From Rhizophagus clarus (Eukaryota; Glomeromycota; Glomeromycetes; Glomerales; Glomeraceae): 64,000 nt of DNA. The translations under genes were made by a program, and so were the position numbers. The notes below the pieces were generated by a model. It saw nothing but the letters and a program-made list of their open reading frames with translations. It did not search any database and was not told where the DNA came from. The stretch is taken from positions 518,501-582,500 of the forward strand of contig BLAL01000324.1 of assembly GCA_015698045.1 (NCBI GenBank), given 5' to 3'. This document shows, one piece after another, positions 1 through 12,900 of the stretch; the stretch's first letter is position 1, and each line of letters begins with the position of its first letter.

Positions 1-1264
1 TATTATGAAGAACAATATTTCCTTGATAAACTTGTTGAACAAGGTTATGAAAGATGCAAATATTCCTGAAATTAAAGATCTACTTAAAAGCAATGAAGAA
101 TATGGTTATTCTGTAGTACTTAAAAATTTAAATGATTCATCGAATATTCATGAAGATTTCTTAAATGAGGTAAGCAGTTATATCAATTGATCATAATATG
201 CAATTTTTCTTTAATAATTTATTTGTGTTAAAAATACAGTGGAAATTATATTTACAATGTCAGCATAAAATACGGTCAAATGGTTCTCGTATTGTTACAT
301 TATTTGGAATAACACAGGATCCAAGTACATTAGATTATATAATTGTAATGGAAAAAGTGGAATATGGTAGTTTAAGAAATAATTTATTGATAAAAAAATA
401 TAATCCAAATGATAAATTTCAAAATTTATGTAATATTTTAGTGCAGCTTGAAGGTATTCATAAATTAAATTTAGTTCATGGAGATTTTCATGATGGAAAT
501 TTACTTTGCATGAGCCATGATGTGATAATGATTAGTGATCTTGGATTATGTAAACCTGTTAATCAATCTAATATAAAAAACGAAATATATGGAGTATTAC
601 CCTATATAGCACCAGAAGTTTTACGTGGTAAACCATATAAAAAATCTGCAGATATGTATAGTTTTGGAATTATTATGTGGGAGATGACATCAGGAGTTCC
701 TGCATTCCATAATAGGTCTCATGATTTTGATCTTTCTTTAGATATTTGCCAGGGCATTAGACCAGAAATTATAGAAGGAACAATGTCTGAATATGTTGAA
801 TTAATGAAAAGATGTTGGGATAATGATCCTAAAAAAAGGCCAACTGCTAATGAATTAATACCTATTTTTTTAAAATGGACTAGAAAATATCCAGCAGAAA
901 AAGATGAAGAAAAGAGAGTACCTGTTCCTGGTAATTATAATTTATTTTTACAAATTGTATTACTTAATGTATTAATTTTATTAATTTTATTATAGAGAAT
1001 GAACCGAAAGTTGTATATCATCCAAAATCTTGTTATTCAAGCAGAAAATTCAATGACTCAGCTAAGCTGAATGAGATTTTAGAGCAAGAAGAATTGAGTA
1101 ACAAAATTATAAAGATGGGAATTAATTCTAGTGAAAAAATTGTGATTAGTGAGAATTTTGGTATGTAAAATAATAATACATATACTGTATTTGTTTTACA
1201 AATTTATTTTTTAACTTTTATTTTTTAAACTATAAAATTAGATGATTGTATAGTTAAAGATTAA
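1..1264 (+). CDS. Protein kinase-like protein, TKL type, 5' end outside window
   Basis: Likely exons are 1-169, 240-930, 996-1160 and 1242-1264, joined in phase through introns with GTAAGC/CAG, GTAATT/TAG and GTATGT/TAG borders. The protein shows a beta3 lysine (VVLK), alphaC, hinge (VMEKVEYGSL), a catalytic loop reading VHGDFHDGNLL near 474-500, SDLGLCKP near 534, an APE motif and subdomains IX-XI (SADMYSFGIIMWEM, RCWDNDPKKRP). DLG in place of DFG is frequent in the expanded kinase families of arbuscular mycorrhizal fungi. HGD replaces HRD, and no glycine-rich loop is visible upstream of the lysine, so activity is uncertain. The reading frame before position 5 is unclear; another frame (YYEEQYFLDKLVEQGYERC) is also open over 1-66. 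If the last intron is not spliced, the protein ends at 1168. Substrate unknown. Confidence 0.75.
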
Positions 1265-2110
1265 ATAATAATATAGGTAATTAATTACATCTAGTTTGCA
1301 TATAAATCTAAATTATTTAATTATAAATATTAAATAAACTAAAATAAGTAAAATCTTTGTTAACTATAATAGAGTATTACTATAACTGACCGGCAGTGAT
1401 AAGAGCGAAAAATTTTTTATTCAAGTTGATGTTATGATATTTTTAAATTGAAAATATTTTTTATTTCTTTTTATACTTATTTATTTTATTATTACTTTGT
1501 ATTAATTTTTGTCATTTCAGATTTATTTTTATTTTATTATTTTTATAATGAATCGTATAGGCAAAATGGCCGCACAACAGGTTGTTCAGAGTCCAAAACG
1601 AAAGATGATATAGTTTTTTTTTTTTGATGTAGATAGAAACATTACAGAGCGTTGTCTAGTAAGGCAGTAATATAGTACTTTACAGAAACTTATAATTGTC
1701 GGTCGATATAAAATCAATGTCGATTCTATATTGATCAGATGTCGCCACGATATCGTGATGAAAATCGATTCGACATCTTTAGTACTTGAGAAAAGAATTC
1801 TTTTTGGGATAAAGTCTGTTCTATGTCAAATATATTTTTTCGATCCAGAGATAATCACAATCAGCGATTTTTATTATCTTTAACCCGCAATTACATCCAT
1901 TCCATCGCTTGTGTGTGACGTTATTTTTGTGTAATGTTTAGCTCATTCTCAGAATTTGATCATTAAGGTCTATTTTTCGCTTGAAATCAATCTTCGTAGG
2001 ATGCAGCAGAGATTTCTGATCGGTCGTAACTATCAAATGGATCTTCCATTACATCTATAAATCACTTCATGACCCACGAAAGTTGATCTGCGAGACCTTG
2101 ACGTGTTTAG
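1265..2110. other. Intergenic, AT-rich; possible short first exon
   Basis: No supported gene. A 21-codon ORF at 1548-1613 (MNRIGKMAAQQVVQSPKRKM) follows a TTTCAG and could be a first exon of the cyclin-like gene downstream, but no phase-compatible splice path to it could be traced. Confidence 0.3.
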
Positions 2111-2392
2111 CAACACGTTTTGGTATTCAAAACGTTCCTCCTGAGTATTGTGACGAAAAAGGGTGTATTTAGGACTGGGAAGGTTTTTCACAAAGGCGAT
2201 CCTATATTTCTTGCATCTCTTATCATAGCATCAAAATATCTTCAGGATAGAAGTTTCACGAATATGTATTGGTCAAAAATATGCGGACTAACAGTTCAAG
2301 AAATCAATGTTATCGAGAGACGTTTTCTTAATCTCATTGATTATACAATTAGATATCACGTTCAAGAGGCTGTCCCAATAGATTATGTTTGA
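2111..2392 (+). pseudogene. Cyclin-box fragment, PHO80/Pcl-like
   Basis: The frame reads KGDPIFLASLIIASKYLQDR then YWSKICGLTVQEINVIERRF and LNLIDYTI. This is the central cyclin box of PHO80/Pcl-type cyclins, which bind Pho85-like CDKs. The frame is open from a TTTAG at 2106-2110 that could be a splice acceptor; the N-terminal cyclin helices are not recognisable upstream. After the TGA at 2390-2392 a second frame is coding-like (FEHEKTFLNHIKELEKQ, stop near 2440), which suggests a frameshift or an unseen intron. There is no ATG in a suitable place. It may be a fragment, or a real gene whose other exons I cannot find. Confidence 0.5.
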
Positions 2393-3537
2393 ACATGAAA
2401 AAACATTTTTGAATCACATCAAAGAATTGGAAAAACAGTAAATACATCATATTGACTATTTGGTTCCCGATAAAGTAGGACTTCAAGTTATCATTCAAAT
2501 CGTCACTTTTATTAACATATGTTTCCTTTATTAAACATTTTTCTATAAAAGCACGAAAATTATTATCTTTTTTAAACATGTATCTATCTTCAATAGAAGA
2601 TAATAAAGATAAATCGTCGCCAAAAATCTCATTTAGCTTGTCATAATAATTAGCCCGAGGATCGTAAAAAATCTATGACAAAGCAAAACATTGGATGTAC
2701 TTCGAATTTTGTTTTGAATTCAGTAAAATTATAAAATTTCGATCTTTAACGGATCGAAATTCATGTTACTCTATCATATTAAAATATTCAAATAAGAATT
2801 AAATAGGTATTTACTCGCTCACAAACACACAGCTTACTAATTTGGAGAATTCGAAATTCCAATCATCTTCGTATTTAATTAAGGATTTGATGAATGTTTG
2901 TGTTCTTCACATTCTTTATCTAAGAAATTCATAATCTTAATTGTATTGTTGCTACTAATGACGTTCCAAAATTTCTTAATAATGTTGCTTCTTTTTTGAT
3001 ACATTAGAAATTATAAATAAGATAAATAAATATATAAAATATAATATATTTCTGCTCATATATTATACAGGCCGATGCAGATGTAAATTATTTGGGCCGA
3101 TGGTCACCTAAATGGGTTAAAATTAAATTAATTGATAGATGCTTCCACGAATTGATGTGAAATAAACGAATTTTAGCGTGATTGTGGAGTTCGGTACCGC
3201 GCGGTACCTCGATCTCCGGTACCGGTGTAACGATGAGTATCACATCTGTAAAGGAAAAAAAAGTGATGAATCGCTCAATGGAGTTTCTATAAACCGCTAC
3301 ATTCTATAAAATCATAATAAAATCATAATATGCACATAAATTTTAATTCACGTAATTCATTTGTTATTTGTAATAGGATATTAAGAGTATAATAATATTC
3401 AAAAATTTTATTTAATATTAAAAATATAACATCTTTTTTAAATGATCGTTAAAATCTTTTCATTAATTTTAAAATGTAATTGTGCAAAAACTTGATATAT
3501 AGGGTTTAAAAAGGAAAAAACGAATAGAAAAGACAAA
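2393..3537. other. Intergenic with GC-rich palindrome
   Basis: No supported gene. At 3193-3208 there is a perfect 16-bp palindrome GGTACCGCGCGGTACC, followed by CCGGTACCGG about 8 bp later, in otherwise AT-rich sequence. Confidence 0.6.
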
Positions 3538-4137
3538 TTAATTATTAATAAATTGTTGTGGTAATTCAGAATTGACAGTGTTAGTGAAGAGAGAAGGTTG
3601 GTAATTGGGTCGAAAAGGTTGTAAAGAAGGTTGTTGTCGGAAAGGTTGCAAGGAAGACACTTGCTGCAAGGAGGGCTGTTGTGAATAGGATTGAAAAATT
3701 TGGGTAAAATGTTGAAATGATTTAGTGACAGAGTGTACATTTTTTCGTGTACCGCTATGCATTTCATATTTTCCGGAAAATGTATTATAAAATGTTAACA
3801 TTTTATTTCCTTTTACGGTTGATGCATTACGATAACTTCTAGTTTCGGTTGATTTTAAGCTTGGTTTTACATTGTAATTCGTTGGAAGTAAGTATGCTCC
3901 AGATAAATAACGTGCTACTACAACGTCGCGACAATACGGATTCTGTTTGCGTGGTCTTCCTAACGCTCTATTTCTGATTAGAATAGACGGGAATGGTAAT
4001 TCGCCAATTTTCATGTATAATAATTCACAGGAAGAGTTATTAAAGATATGATGTTGCATCATATTTTGTTCCATGGTCGCAGGAAGTTGATTTTTTAATT
4101 TCACCACCTCATAAAATTGTTGAGGAATGAACGACAT
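3538..4137 (-). CDS. Orphan protein, 199 aa, basic core and Q/S-rich tail; possibly diverged HMG-box-like
   Basis: Single-exon ORF of 199 aa on the minus strand, with clearly less A+T than its flanks. Residues about 50-130 are basic (GRPRKQNPYCRDVVVARYL, then a segment with RSYRNASTVK and TFYNTFSGKYEMH). The last 60 residues are rich in Q, S, P and F with repeated QPSLQPF-like units. The order of an R-P-rich start, an N/Y block, an RDVVVAR helix and a W/Y-R-N-x-S segment recalls the HMG boxes abundant in arbuscular mycorrhizal fungi. However, the hallmark F-x-x-Y/F residues are not clear, so this is only a suggestion. Function unknown. The start at 4137 is the first in-frame ATG. Confidence 0.6.
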   Translation of the reverse strand: MSFIPQQFYEVVKLKNQLPATMEQNMMQHHIFNNSSCELLYMKIGELPFPSILIRNRALGRPRKQNPYCRDVVVARYLSGAYLLPTNYNVKPSLKSTETRSYRNASTVKGNKMLTFYNTFSGKYEMHSGTRKNVHSVTKSFQHFTQIFQSYSQQPSLQQVSSLQPFRQQPSLQPFRPNYQPSLFTNTVNSELPQQFINN

Positions 4138-6700
4138 TAGTTAATGTTATAAGAATTTAAATTTTATGAGAAGGAAAAAGATATTTAGTATTATGTTTTT
4201 CAACGTCCTTTTGAACCCATACTTATACCTATTTAGTTTGACGGTTTTTAGATCAATTAATTTTCTTTGATATAAATTTAGTTTTCCAATCAAATTTAAA
4301 ATCACAAATATTAGATGCATAAAAAGAAATTTATGATTTTTATTTATCCGATTAAAGGGGTAAACTATTTAATTGCTTTTATTATAACATTAATTGTTTT
4401 ACAGTTTTATAGAATATAACTAAAAGACTATTAATAAAACAGAATTTGAATTTTTTTTTTTTTTTTTAAAAATCAAATATTTTTTTTAATAATAAATTTT
4501 AAATTTCAAAATTTAAAAATTTTGATGTTATCGTCCAAACTAGATTATATGATTCAATAGGTCGTTACTAGATATTTTATTTGATCAAATAAAATATATT
4601 TCTTTTTTTTTTTTAAGAAAAAGATGGTAATATTTGTCGTCACAAAAATGAGGCATTGGCTTGTACTAACAAATAAATTGGTTTCATGTATTTTGTATTA
4701 CTAATCTATAAATAAACAATAGCGTAGGCTTGGCTTTGCTATTTTATATGTTGTAATTATGCCCCACTTTTCAATAAAAAGGAAAATAACAGTTAAGAGT
4801 TTTTTATGGGTACTGTAAAATAAATCAGACGAGACCTCGTCTTCATAAATTTAAATTCTCTAACAATGCTATTATTACGGGTAAAAAATTATCCGATTGA
4901 TCTTTGATTGACCATAATGGTGATTATGACAAATTTATAATATTCATTTCGAATGCAAACAAATATACGCAGTATGTTTATTTCACATTATTTATGAATA
5001 GAAGGTCTTAGCACTCCTGATTTCAAAATTATGCGAAATATGGATATAATGACCATTACAAATTCTTTATACGCGGATGTAACCATTTTAGACAATCAAT
5101 TTGTTAATCTTCCCCTTTCGCTTTTCAGTTATAAAATACTTGCTTTTGGTAATCATCCTTATGAATCCGATTCCACGTCCTGAACCTACCTGTATGAAAT
5201 CATTACTTCTCACGGAGAGAATCGAGAATTTGAAGAAGGAAGACAAGAATAACAGAAGGTAAACTGCGGCGCTTGTACCATTCAAATAAATAAGTGAGAT
5301 TCCTAAGATACTGTACATAGCTCACAGCTGACAGTTGAGTGGCACAGTTTGCAGGAGTTACATGACTGAATTTTCAAAGATGACGAACGAACGAGTGTTA
5401 AGTGTTTTTAGCTATTTGAATTTGGTTTTTTCGAACACCTAGAAGTTTGTGTCCTTGACAGCCAACAGGAGATAAGCCAAGCAGACGAGTTATAGAATTA
5501 TTCAACAATTGTAGGTAGATGTTATGTCAACTGTACAATATGTCAACTTTTAATAAATACTCATTTTTACATCATTTTGTCACTGCATTTCTATTTTCAT
5601 CTGACAATCTCGAATCAGAGGCTGATTTAGCTGGTCTTTATCTCACGAGTTCATTATTATTTCTTTTAAAACACAACACGACTGAGAAGTGTATCAATAA
5701 ATCAGTTATTAGAATCTGTTTCACATTTTTACCCTACATTATCTTTGACGTTAACTCGCTTTTTTTCGGCTCTAACTTTTCTTTCCATTTCAGGTTGAGA
5801 TAATTACTCCAACTATAAAATTAAGATATAATTGTTATTATCTTCTTTAGAAACAAATTTAATAAATCACTTTCATAATCCGGGGATTTGACTATTAGTA
5901 AACTTACAATAATAGCAAATCGATTAAAAGATGAAGAAAGACTAGATCCTTCAACTCACAAATGATGGGTAACGAACATAACCTTAAGATACATTGTTGT
6001 TAATTCTGTCTCAACGTCAAGGAAATTGCGACTAAGTTTTCAACCTTTAAAACGGCACGAAAATCTGCATACTGAACGCTGCAAGAAAGCAATGAATAAT
6101 GTAATAGTATACAAAAGTATAATTTAACTTTCATAAAAGTCTATTTTTTCTAATATTTAAGGAACCTTAAATATTCATTTATTTATTTATTTTTCTTTTG
6201 ACTACAACAACTTTTTCACTTTTATCATGACATGTGAAACAATTGCGAAGAATTATGAAGAACCAATTCAAAAGACTTCTCGTGCAAGAATATATAGGCG
6301 AAGAAGAAATACATAATTCTTCAGATCCACTTTTTGAGTTTTTGATGCCGTAAAAATTGCAGTATATATAAATTGTTTAATAGATTTGTTAAATGAACAA
6401 TGTTTTAATTATAAACATAAAAATGAATTCAGATAAGAAAGTTAAATTTGAAATTTGTGATTGTTTGAAAACCTTTGTTATTCAAACTGAGGTTAAGTAA
6501 AAGTGGAAAGAGTTATGAAATACAAAATAATTCTATTAAGAAACTGATTCCATTATTATTGAGGAAGAAATAGATTTGATGAGTGGAATTGTAGAAAATT
6601 ATAATGGGAATAATAATAATGTATGGCAAGAAATGCTATATAGCTGAAAAAAATATTCTTTAAAAGTTGATGAAATCGAGGATTATGTTACATAAAAGTA
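4138..6700. other. Intergenic; no supported gene
   Basis: AT-rich sequence with poly-T tracts near 4449 and 4600. Short ORFs at 5040-5183, 5088-5318 (minus) and 5519-5803 have no recognisable domains, no coding bias and no consistent splice context, so none is annotated. Confidence 0.6.
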
Positions 6701-6866
6701 TAGGTGCCATTGAAATTAATTACGGTATATGAAGCTTATACCGTAATACCATTCTACCACAATTATGCCGTAATTATTCTATAAATTATTGAATACCGAT
6801 CTTAAGGCAAATTCCCATTTTGCCGTAATGCCGTAATTATAAAATATGACATTTCGATGACACCTA
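6701..6866. mobile_element. 166-bp MITE, TA target duplication
   Basis: The left end TAGGTGCCATTGAAAT and the reverse complement of the right end TAGGTGTCATCGAAAT form imperfect terminal inverted repeats. TA dinucleotides flank both ends (6699-6700 and 6867-6868), as in Tc1/mariner-type insertions. The interior has several CCGTAAT(T) motifs in both orientations and no ORF. Non-autonomous. Confidence 0.7.
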
Positions 6867-7378
6867 TACGTAATAGTGTATTGTACTACTAACTACTTAA
6901 ATCCATCATATAATTAAATAATTTTAAACTAAATAGGTTGAACAACCTTCTTTTAAAGATAATGGTCTGTTGATTTACTTTCCATTCCTTACCATACATA
7001 TACTGTAGTCTGTATATCGAGAGAAACGACAGAGCTTTTTAACATAATACTGGCTGAGCAAATCACGTGTTACAAAATAAATAAATTGTTCACGAATTTG
7101 ACTATACAGTACAGTAAATTGTCCAAACGGAAGACGTTTACCGACAATCACTTTAGCGACACGACACTTGCAGTATTTATTACTATTCCACTACCCACTT
7201 AAGTTATGAAAATTAAAAATACAAAAGAATTTTTTTTATCATAAATATTTTATAAAATTAATTTGTACTTGAAAAAAAAAATCATATTATAAAAGTTACG
7301 TCATTAATATGTAAATCAAAAATTGTTCACTCTCAAGCATCGTGTTTAAAATTTCAGATTTTATATGTTTAATTTATA

Positions 7379-7506
7379 AGGGTAGTGACATATATTAGCT
7401 AATATTTTTTTACTATAGGTGCTAAGGTGCTTACCCAGGTAAGATATCTTGGTCACGTGCAACCGATCATATTTTTTAAAAATTATGTAACCTAAGATTT
7501 TCGCTT
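7379..7506. mobile_element. Truncated copy of the 33.6-kb MITE family
   Basis: The sequence AGGGTAGTGACATATATTAG and the following 105 bp, including TATCTTGGTCACGTGCAACC, match the element at 33643-33813. The right terminal repeat is missing here. Confidence 0.7.
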
Positions 7507-9805
7507 CTTTTTATTTAGTTTAGACATTTTTTTGTAAGAATTTTAGAGTATTGTGAATTGCAAAATGAATATATCATTTCAAATAATAATAAAAATAACA
7601 AACTAATAAAGTTTTATTTTAAACGATAAAAAATAAAACCAAAATAAATAGATATATTACTTTGTTTTATTACAAACTTATAAATGTATACATTATATTA
7701 TTTTGTCGGTACCTGTCGGTAAAACGATTGTCGGTAAAATGATTGTCATCGGTAATGGGTAATGGGAACGGGTCCCCTAATAATGTAGTGTATTTAATCT
7801 TTGTTACTATGCGACTTTACCTCAGCAATTCTAATACAATGGATGAAAAATTTCTTAATAAATAATTTTTTCCGGTCAATATTTAACCTGTAAATGACCT
7901 ATAAAGCTATAATATATTACATCTGATTTCATAATGTACGGAACATATTTCTTGCCAAGAGTAGCTCGGTAAAACTCGGTAGAGATCAAAATGAAATAAA
8001 GAAAGACTATACCGCTATACTCGGATTAGTGCTCCGAATTTAATGATACCTTATTCTGGTTTCCGAATGTAAATAAAGATGAATATGTCCCGTATATTAT
8101 GAAATTAGCTATAAAAATATATCCGGTCTCTAAAGTAATGAAAAACCAGGAACTGGATTTTTCAATAAAAATTTTCAAACCCGGTTTCTAATTAAAACGG
8201 GCTGAAACCGGAGATTGAAAACTGGTCTTGAAGCTCTAAACATACACTCCATAAATGTGTAAATGCATTCTTTTGCTTGGCTCGAATTTATATGCAAATC
8301 CGTAGAAGAAACATGGGCCTTGGAGATCTTATTAAAAAGTAAATGCACATTACGATTTATATTTCCCTTTATAATTGCACGCTTTATTTGGTTGAAAAAT
8401 TTTTTATTGTAGTTATAAAAATTTTGTATTACCTTAATTTTATTAATATCATGTAAATGAATGCACACCCTTGTGTCTGGTCTCAAGGGGTGCATTTATA
8501 GAGAGTTAGCTGTATTTAATGGGCGTCGAGATTATGCTATAACATTTTGGGATTAAGATTTTGTCGGAATTCCGGGATTTTTAACAATTATGCTTTAATA
8601 TTATTATATTTTCAGCTTTTTTCATAGCAGGACACTACTAAGAAGTCGATCTAAATTTTCATAACGTTTACTAAATTCATCACTTCATTTATGTAAACAA
8701 ATGATAAAATAAGCGCAATTTCTTTGTCTCCAAGCAAAAAGATCAACATCCCCGGGAAATAGAATATATGCTATACGCCCTGATGATCATTAACAAGTCT
8801 GCCTCCTTAACTTTGTATTGCTATCAATATAGGTTGAACCGGGGGGTAATTCCCCTAAATTCCCCAATAATGGAATTTTAATCGGGGCCACACATTTCCA
8901 AACAGGGAACTTTGTCATGATACCTTTAAACGAACTTGAGCAAAACCTTAAGAATACCATATTTACTCAGAAAATAAGCAACAAATTTTTATTTATCATC
9001 GGGTAATTTGAAGTAATTGCAAAAAAAAAACTACTAGAATTTTCAATGTGAAAATTGAAAAAAAAAAAATGCCTGAACTTCTAATCGAATGTTATTAAAA
9101 GGAATAAATAAATTAAATTTATTGAATTAATTTATTTATTTAAGTATTTATTTTACTTCACAATCAAATATTTAATTTCGGGGATCGCTTATTTTTGGAG
9201 GAATACAGTAATACAAAAAGATAAAATAATATGAAAGGATTGGATTAATAAAGGAAATGAAAGTTAACTAAGTTAGCGAAGGGTAACATGATGTATTATC
9301 GGCACTATAAATACCGAAATTATTATATTACTCTATATTAATGATACTAAATCATTTTGGCATTTCTGATCATATTTGAACTCAAATTCTAAATTTCGAA
9401 AAATCATATCACTGCTAATAATTATTGACGTTTTTTCAATAATAACTTATCAATGATATCTCTGGATAAAACTATTTTAGTGATTACCGTGTGATACTGT
9501 ATATGTGTAATATGAATAAATAAAATACGTAATCTCATTTCAAAAGAAAATTTCATATAGTAATTACTGTACCTGCCATGAATGTCGTTGATAATAATAG
9601 CGATTATGCCGCGTTTTATATAAATATGGTTGAATTTATTTTTCTTTTTCTTGAATTTTTTTTACTCTTTTTTTTTTTTTAAAAAAAAAAAAACTTTCAA
9701 ATCGAAACATTACAGCAAATTGTACTTATTATATAAATAATATCTTTCTATTATTAAATATTTATCAATTTACTACAATCTTATTACCTTATTAAATAGA
9801 TTTAA
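7507..9805. other. Intergenic; hairpin and low-complexity sequence
   Basis: No supported gene. Near 8466-8495 an imperfect inverted repeat pairs TGCACACCCTTG with TGCACCCCTTG around an 11-nt loop. A 106-codon minus ORF over 8175-8495 includes this hairpin and has no recognisable domain. Direct repeats of GGTAAAACGATTGTC type occur at 7710-7750. Confidence 0.5.
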
Positions 9806-9979
9806 ATGATTTTGAATTTTCAAACTAAAGAAATTAAAGAAAGCAGGGAGACTTTGCAAAAAGAAAATACCACGTTGGAATTGAAAGCAAATATACAGGC
9901 AGCTTTGCGGGAAAAGTCCGTGATTTTGGTACAAATTCCCAAATTTCTGTACAAAACATGTGTATTTTTTAATACGTAA
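9806..9979 (+). CDS. Short ORF, coiled-coil-like, 57 aa
   Basis: An ATG-started 57-codon frame rich in E, K, Q and L (QTKEIKESRETLQKENTTLE, then LKANIQAALREKS) has heptad-like spacing typical of a coiled coil. It could be one exon of a larger decayed gene; no flanking exon is evident. The tail (YKTCVFFNT) is probably not genuine protein. Confidence 0.3.
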   Translation: MILNFQTKEIKESRETLQKENTTLELKANIQAALREKSVILVQIPKFLYKTCVFFNT

Positions 9980-12900
9980 TTTACGTAATTTTTGCGAAAC
10001 TGTTTATCGTATAATCGTTTAATTAACGGATCTCTATCAACAATTCAGCATAACACTTTATTACATCCTGTATATTACATCCTGCACCTATTAGCCGAAT
10101 ACGCGATAGTTCCAAAGAATTTTATGTATCTTTTCATAAAATTAATTGTATTTATTGTAAATGCATAAATATCGTCAGATATTTTATGATATTTATGATC
10201 ATAGAAATTATAATCACTCTATTCTTCCTTCTTCTACCTTTTGAACATTCTCTAAAACGAATAAATAGCAAAAAATAATAAATATGCCATGGGTACCTTA
10301 TAATAACTTGAAAGAAATAATAAATATATGTAGATTGATTTCCCATCTTGTAAGAAAATGAACATTTTTTAAGAATTATACTGATAGGACAATTCACTAT
10401 TAAAATATCACTCATAACTCAATTATTCGTTTATCATTTTGAGATAAATAAACGTTTTTTATAATAAATTATAATAAGTGACCGAATAAGTACCCAATAA
10501 ATGATAAATTATAAGTGTTGTACAATTTATCTGGCGGAGATTTTCCTAACCAATCAATTTCTAGTGTTACTATTAGAAATTTATGGTGAGACGGTTTTAA
10601 TTAAATACTAATTTGGTAGCGAATATAGAGAAGTTTTGTAATGTTTTTTTCTTTTTTACACAACGTCGACAATTTTGAGCCGTTTAAATAATTTATTCAA
10701 TTTTTTAAAAAAATAAATTGGAATAAAGTTTTTTTTTGTTTTGTTATTTGTAGTACGAGGGTTTGACATTGGATTTTCAAATGTCTAGATACTATGAAAT
10801 TTTTAGAACTTTATTTTTCAACGTACGTGCGTAACATGTGTTCTATTGCATAAAAAGCAATAATGATAATATTATTACATTGCGAACTTTTCAGGAGTAA
10901 CGGGCGTACGTACAGAATTTCGCATAAACAAACTAATGTCTTGAAAAAAAGAAAGAATATAGAGCCTTCAGGATGCTTTAATTAGATTAATTTAGTTATC
11001 AAAACATGAATCAATAACTTACGCGTTTGTTTTCAGGAGTAAATGTTACGTTGACTTACCTAATGTATATGATTTTCACAATACAATTTTTTTGAAACAA
11101 AGAAAACAAAAAAAAAAAAAAAAAATGAAAAGAATCAATAAAATTTCAGTATTTTTAACTTGTTTAATTTATTATATCACATATATATTTTTTATCGGTC
11201 AGTAGTACGCGTATAGTTTAAGGAGTTGACGTGCTTTAATGAATTACCAATTTTTTTTATGGAGTTGCAATGCATTGTAATACATAAGCACAGATTTTCG
11301 CATTATGATTGCTAAAAAAATTTCACACTATGATTAGATAAAAGGATTTTATTAGTTAAAGTACATGCATGCATTCAGAACAATAATACTGCTTTTAATG
11401 CTTTGTTTAATCTTTTCCCACCGGCGCGGCGGAGTTTCGTATCAAATTTGTCAGCATTTGTTGACGGTTCCTAATGTCAAAAAAGCATTTTACATGATTT
11501 CCAACCCTAATAAAGTTGTACAGCATGTTAATATGTAGAAAATAAACCCCAATAATAAATTCGGAACTTAAGACTTAAAATTTTTTGTTGGATATGCACA
11601 AAAACATATTCCCCATAAAAATAATTATTTTTTTTTTTTTTTTTTTTTTTGAAAACGGTTACGGACCTTGTTGTTACACAGATAATCAAAAAACCAGCTC
11701 CATGTACAATCCAAATAGATTTAGAGTTTTTCCGATATTTAGAAATTTGCTGGTATTCTTTGAATGAATTTAAAATTACTTTTCTTCTTCTTCTTATTAA
11801 CAATTTATTTTCATCATATTCCTCAATCAGATGTATAAAAAATTTTTTTTTTTTTTTTTTTCGTTTAATATTAAGGTTGAACGAATAGAAATTTGAATCC
11901 ATTATTGCAATTATTGCATGATTTTGCTTACTATAACCAGCAATTTCCAAGTAATTGGGTTCTTACCAAGTATATTTTCATTAAGACCCCTTGTGACCTT
12001 TCTTTGGATTAAATTCGGATTAGATCATTTAATCATAACAAAGTTTGACATTTTATGTAATATATAAATAGATGTATATGATAATCGTGTGAATTACTCC
12101 TCTAGTGAAATAACTATTTTGAGAACAATTATATTGGCCAAATTCGGTTATCGGCGTGATGGCCAAGAAAAAAAAAAAAAAAGAGAAAAAAGAAAAAAAA
12201 ATTTTTTATATTTTAATTAAAAATGAAAGGAATTGTGAGAATACTCATTCTATACATATAGAAATTCAAAAAAAGAAAATATTTTTTTCATGAGACCGCC
12301 CCTTCTCATATTTGGATCAGATTTGGATAGGCAATTCCGAAATCCGACGATATTTTATTTTGGATATATAATAGATCATATATTAGAAACTTTTTTCATT
12401 ATGACACTAACCTTTTTTTCTGGAACTTCACCCTTAATTTAAGCCCGGATTCTCGCTTTATTCTAAAATTGTGCTTATAAAGATGTTTCTTTATTTACAC
12501 TTCACCTGGTAATGGTTACCGCTCTTTTTTTTTCAATGTAGCATGCGAATCATGAAATCATGAATATCTTGAGCATCATAATCAATGACTCGTATCATCA
12601 ATGATTCGTTTCATCAATGATTCGTATCATGCGTATCTAACCTTAAAAAAAAGTTTTGTTGTTATCATGAGATCTTATTGTACTCCTTGTACTGCATCAA
12701 TTTGAACATTTTGGGATATATTTTTTTTTTTTTTTTTTATGCATATCAAGTTAACGAACCAGAAAAAAAAATTCAAAAAAAAAAAAAAAAAAAAAAAAAA
12801 ATGAAAAGTGCAATACCCCATGAATTATTATTATTATACTAATCATTATGAAAATCAGGATACAAATAGTTTCAACCTTATTGAACAACTTTATTTGAAA

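Noticed and set aside
6423..6692. Possible transposase relic (EEEIDLMSGIVENYNGNNNN) upstream of the 6.7-kb MITE
   Set aside because: At least five in-frame stops in 90 codons is close to what AT-rich random sequence gives, and no motif is recognisable.
8175..8495. 106-aa minus ORF
   Set aside because: It includes the GC-richer hairpin at 8466-8495 and otherwise has no recognisable domain or homologous motif.
11528..11950. 140-aa minus ORF and two overlapping plus ORFs
   Set aside because: They exist only because poly-T/poly-A tracts lack stops; the products are lysine or phenylalanine homopolymers.
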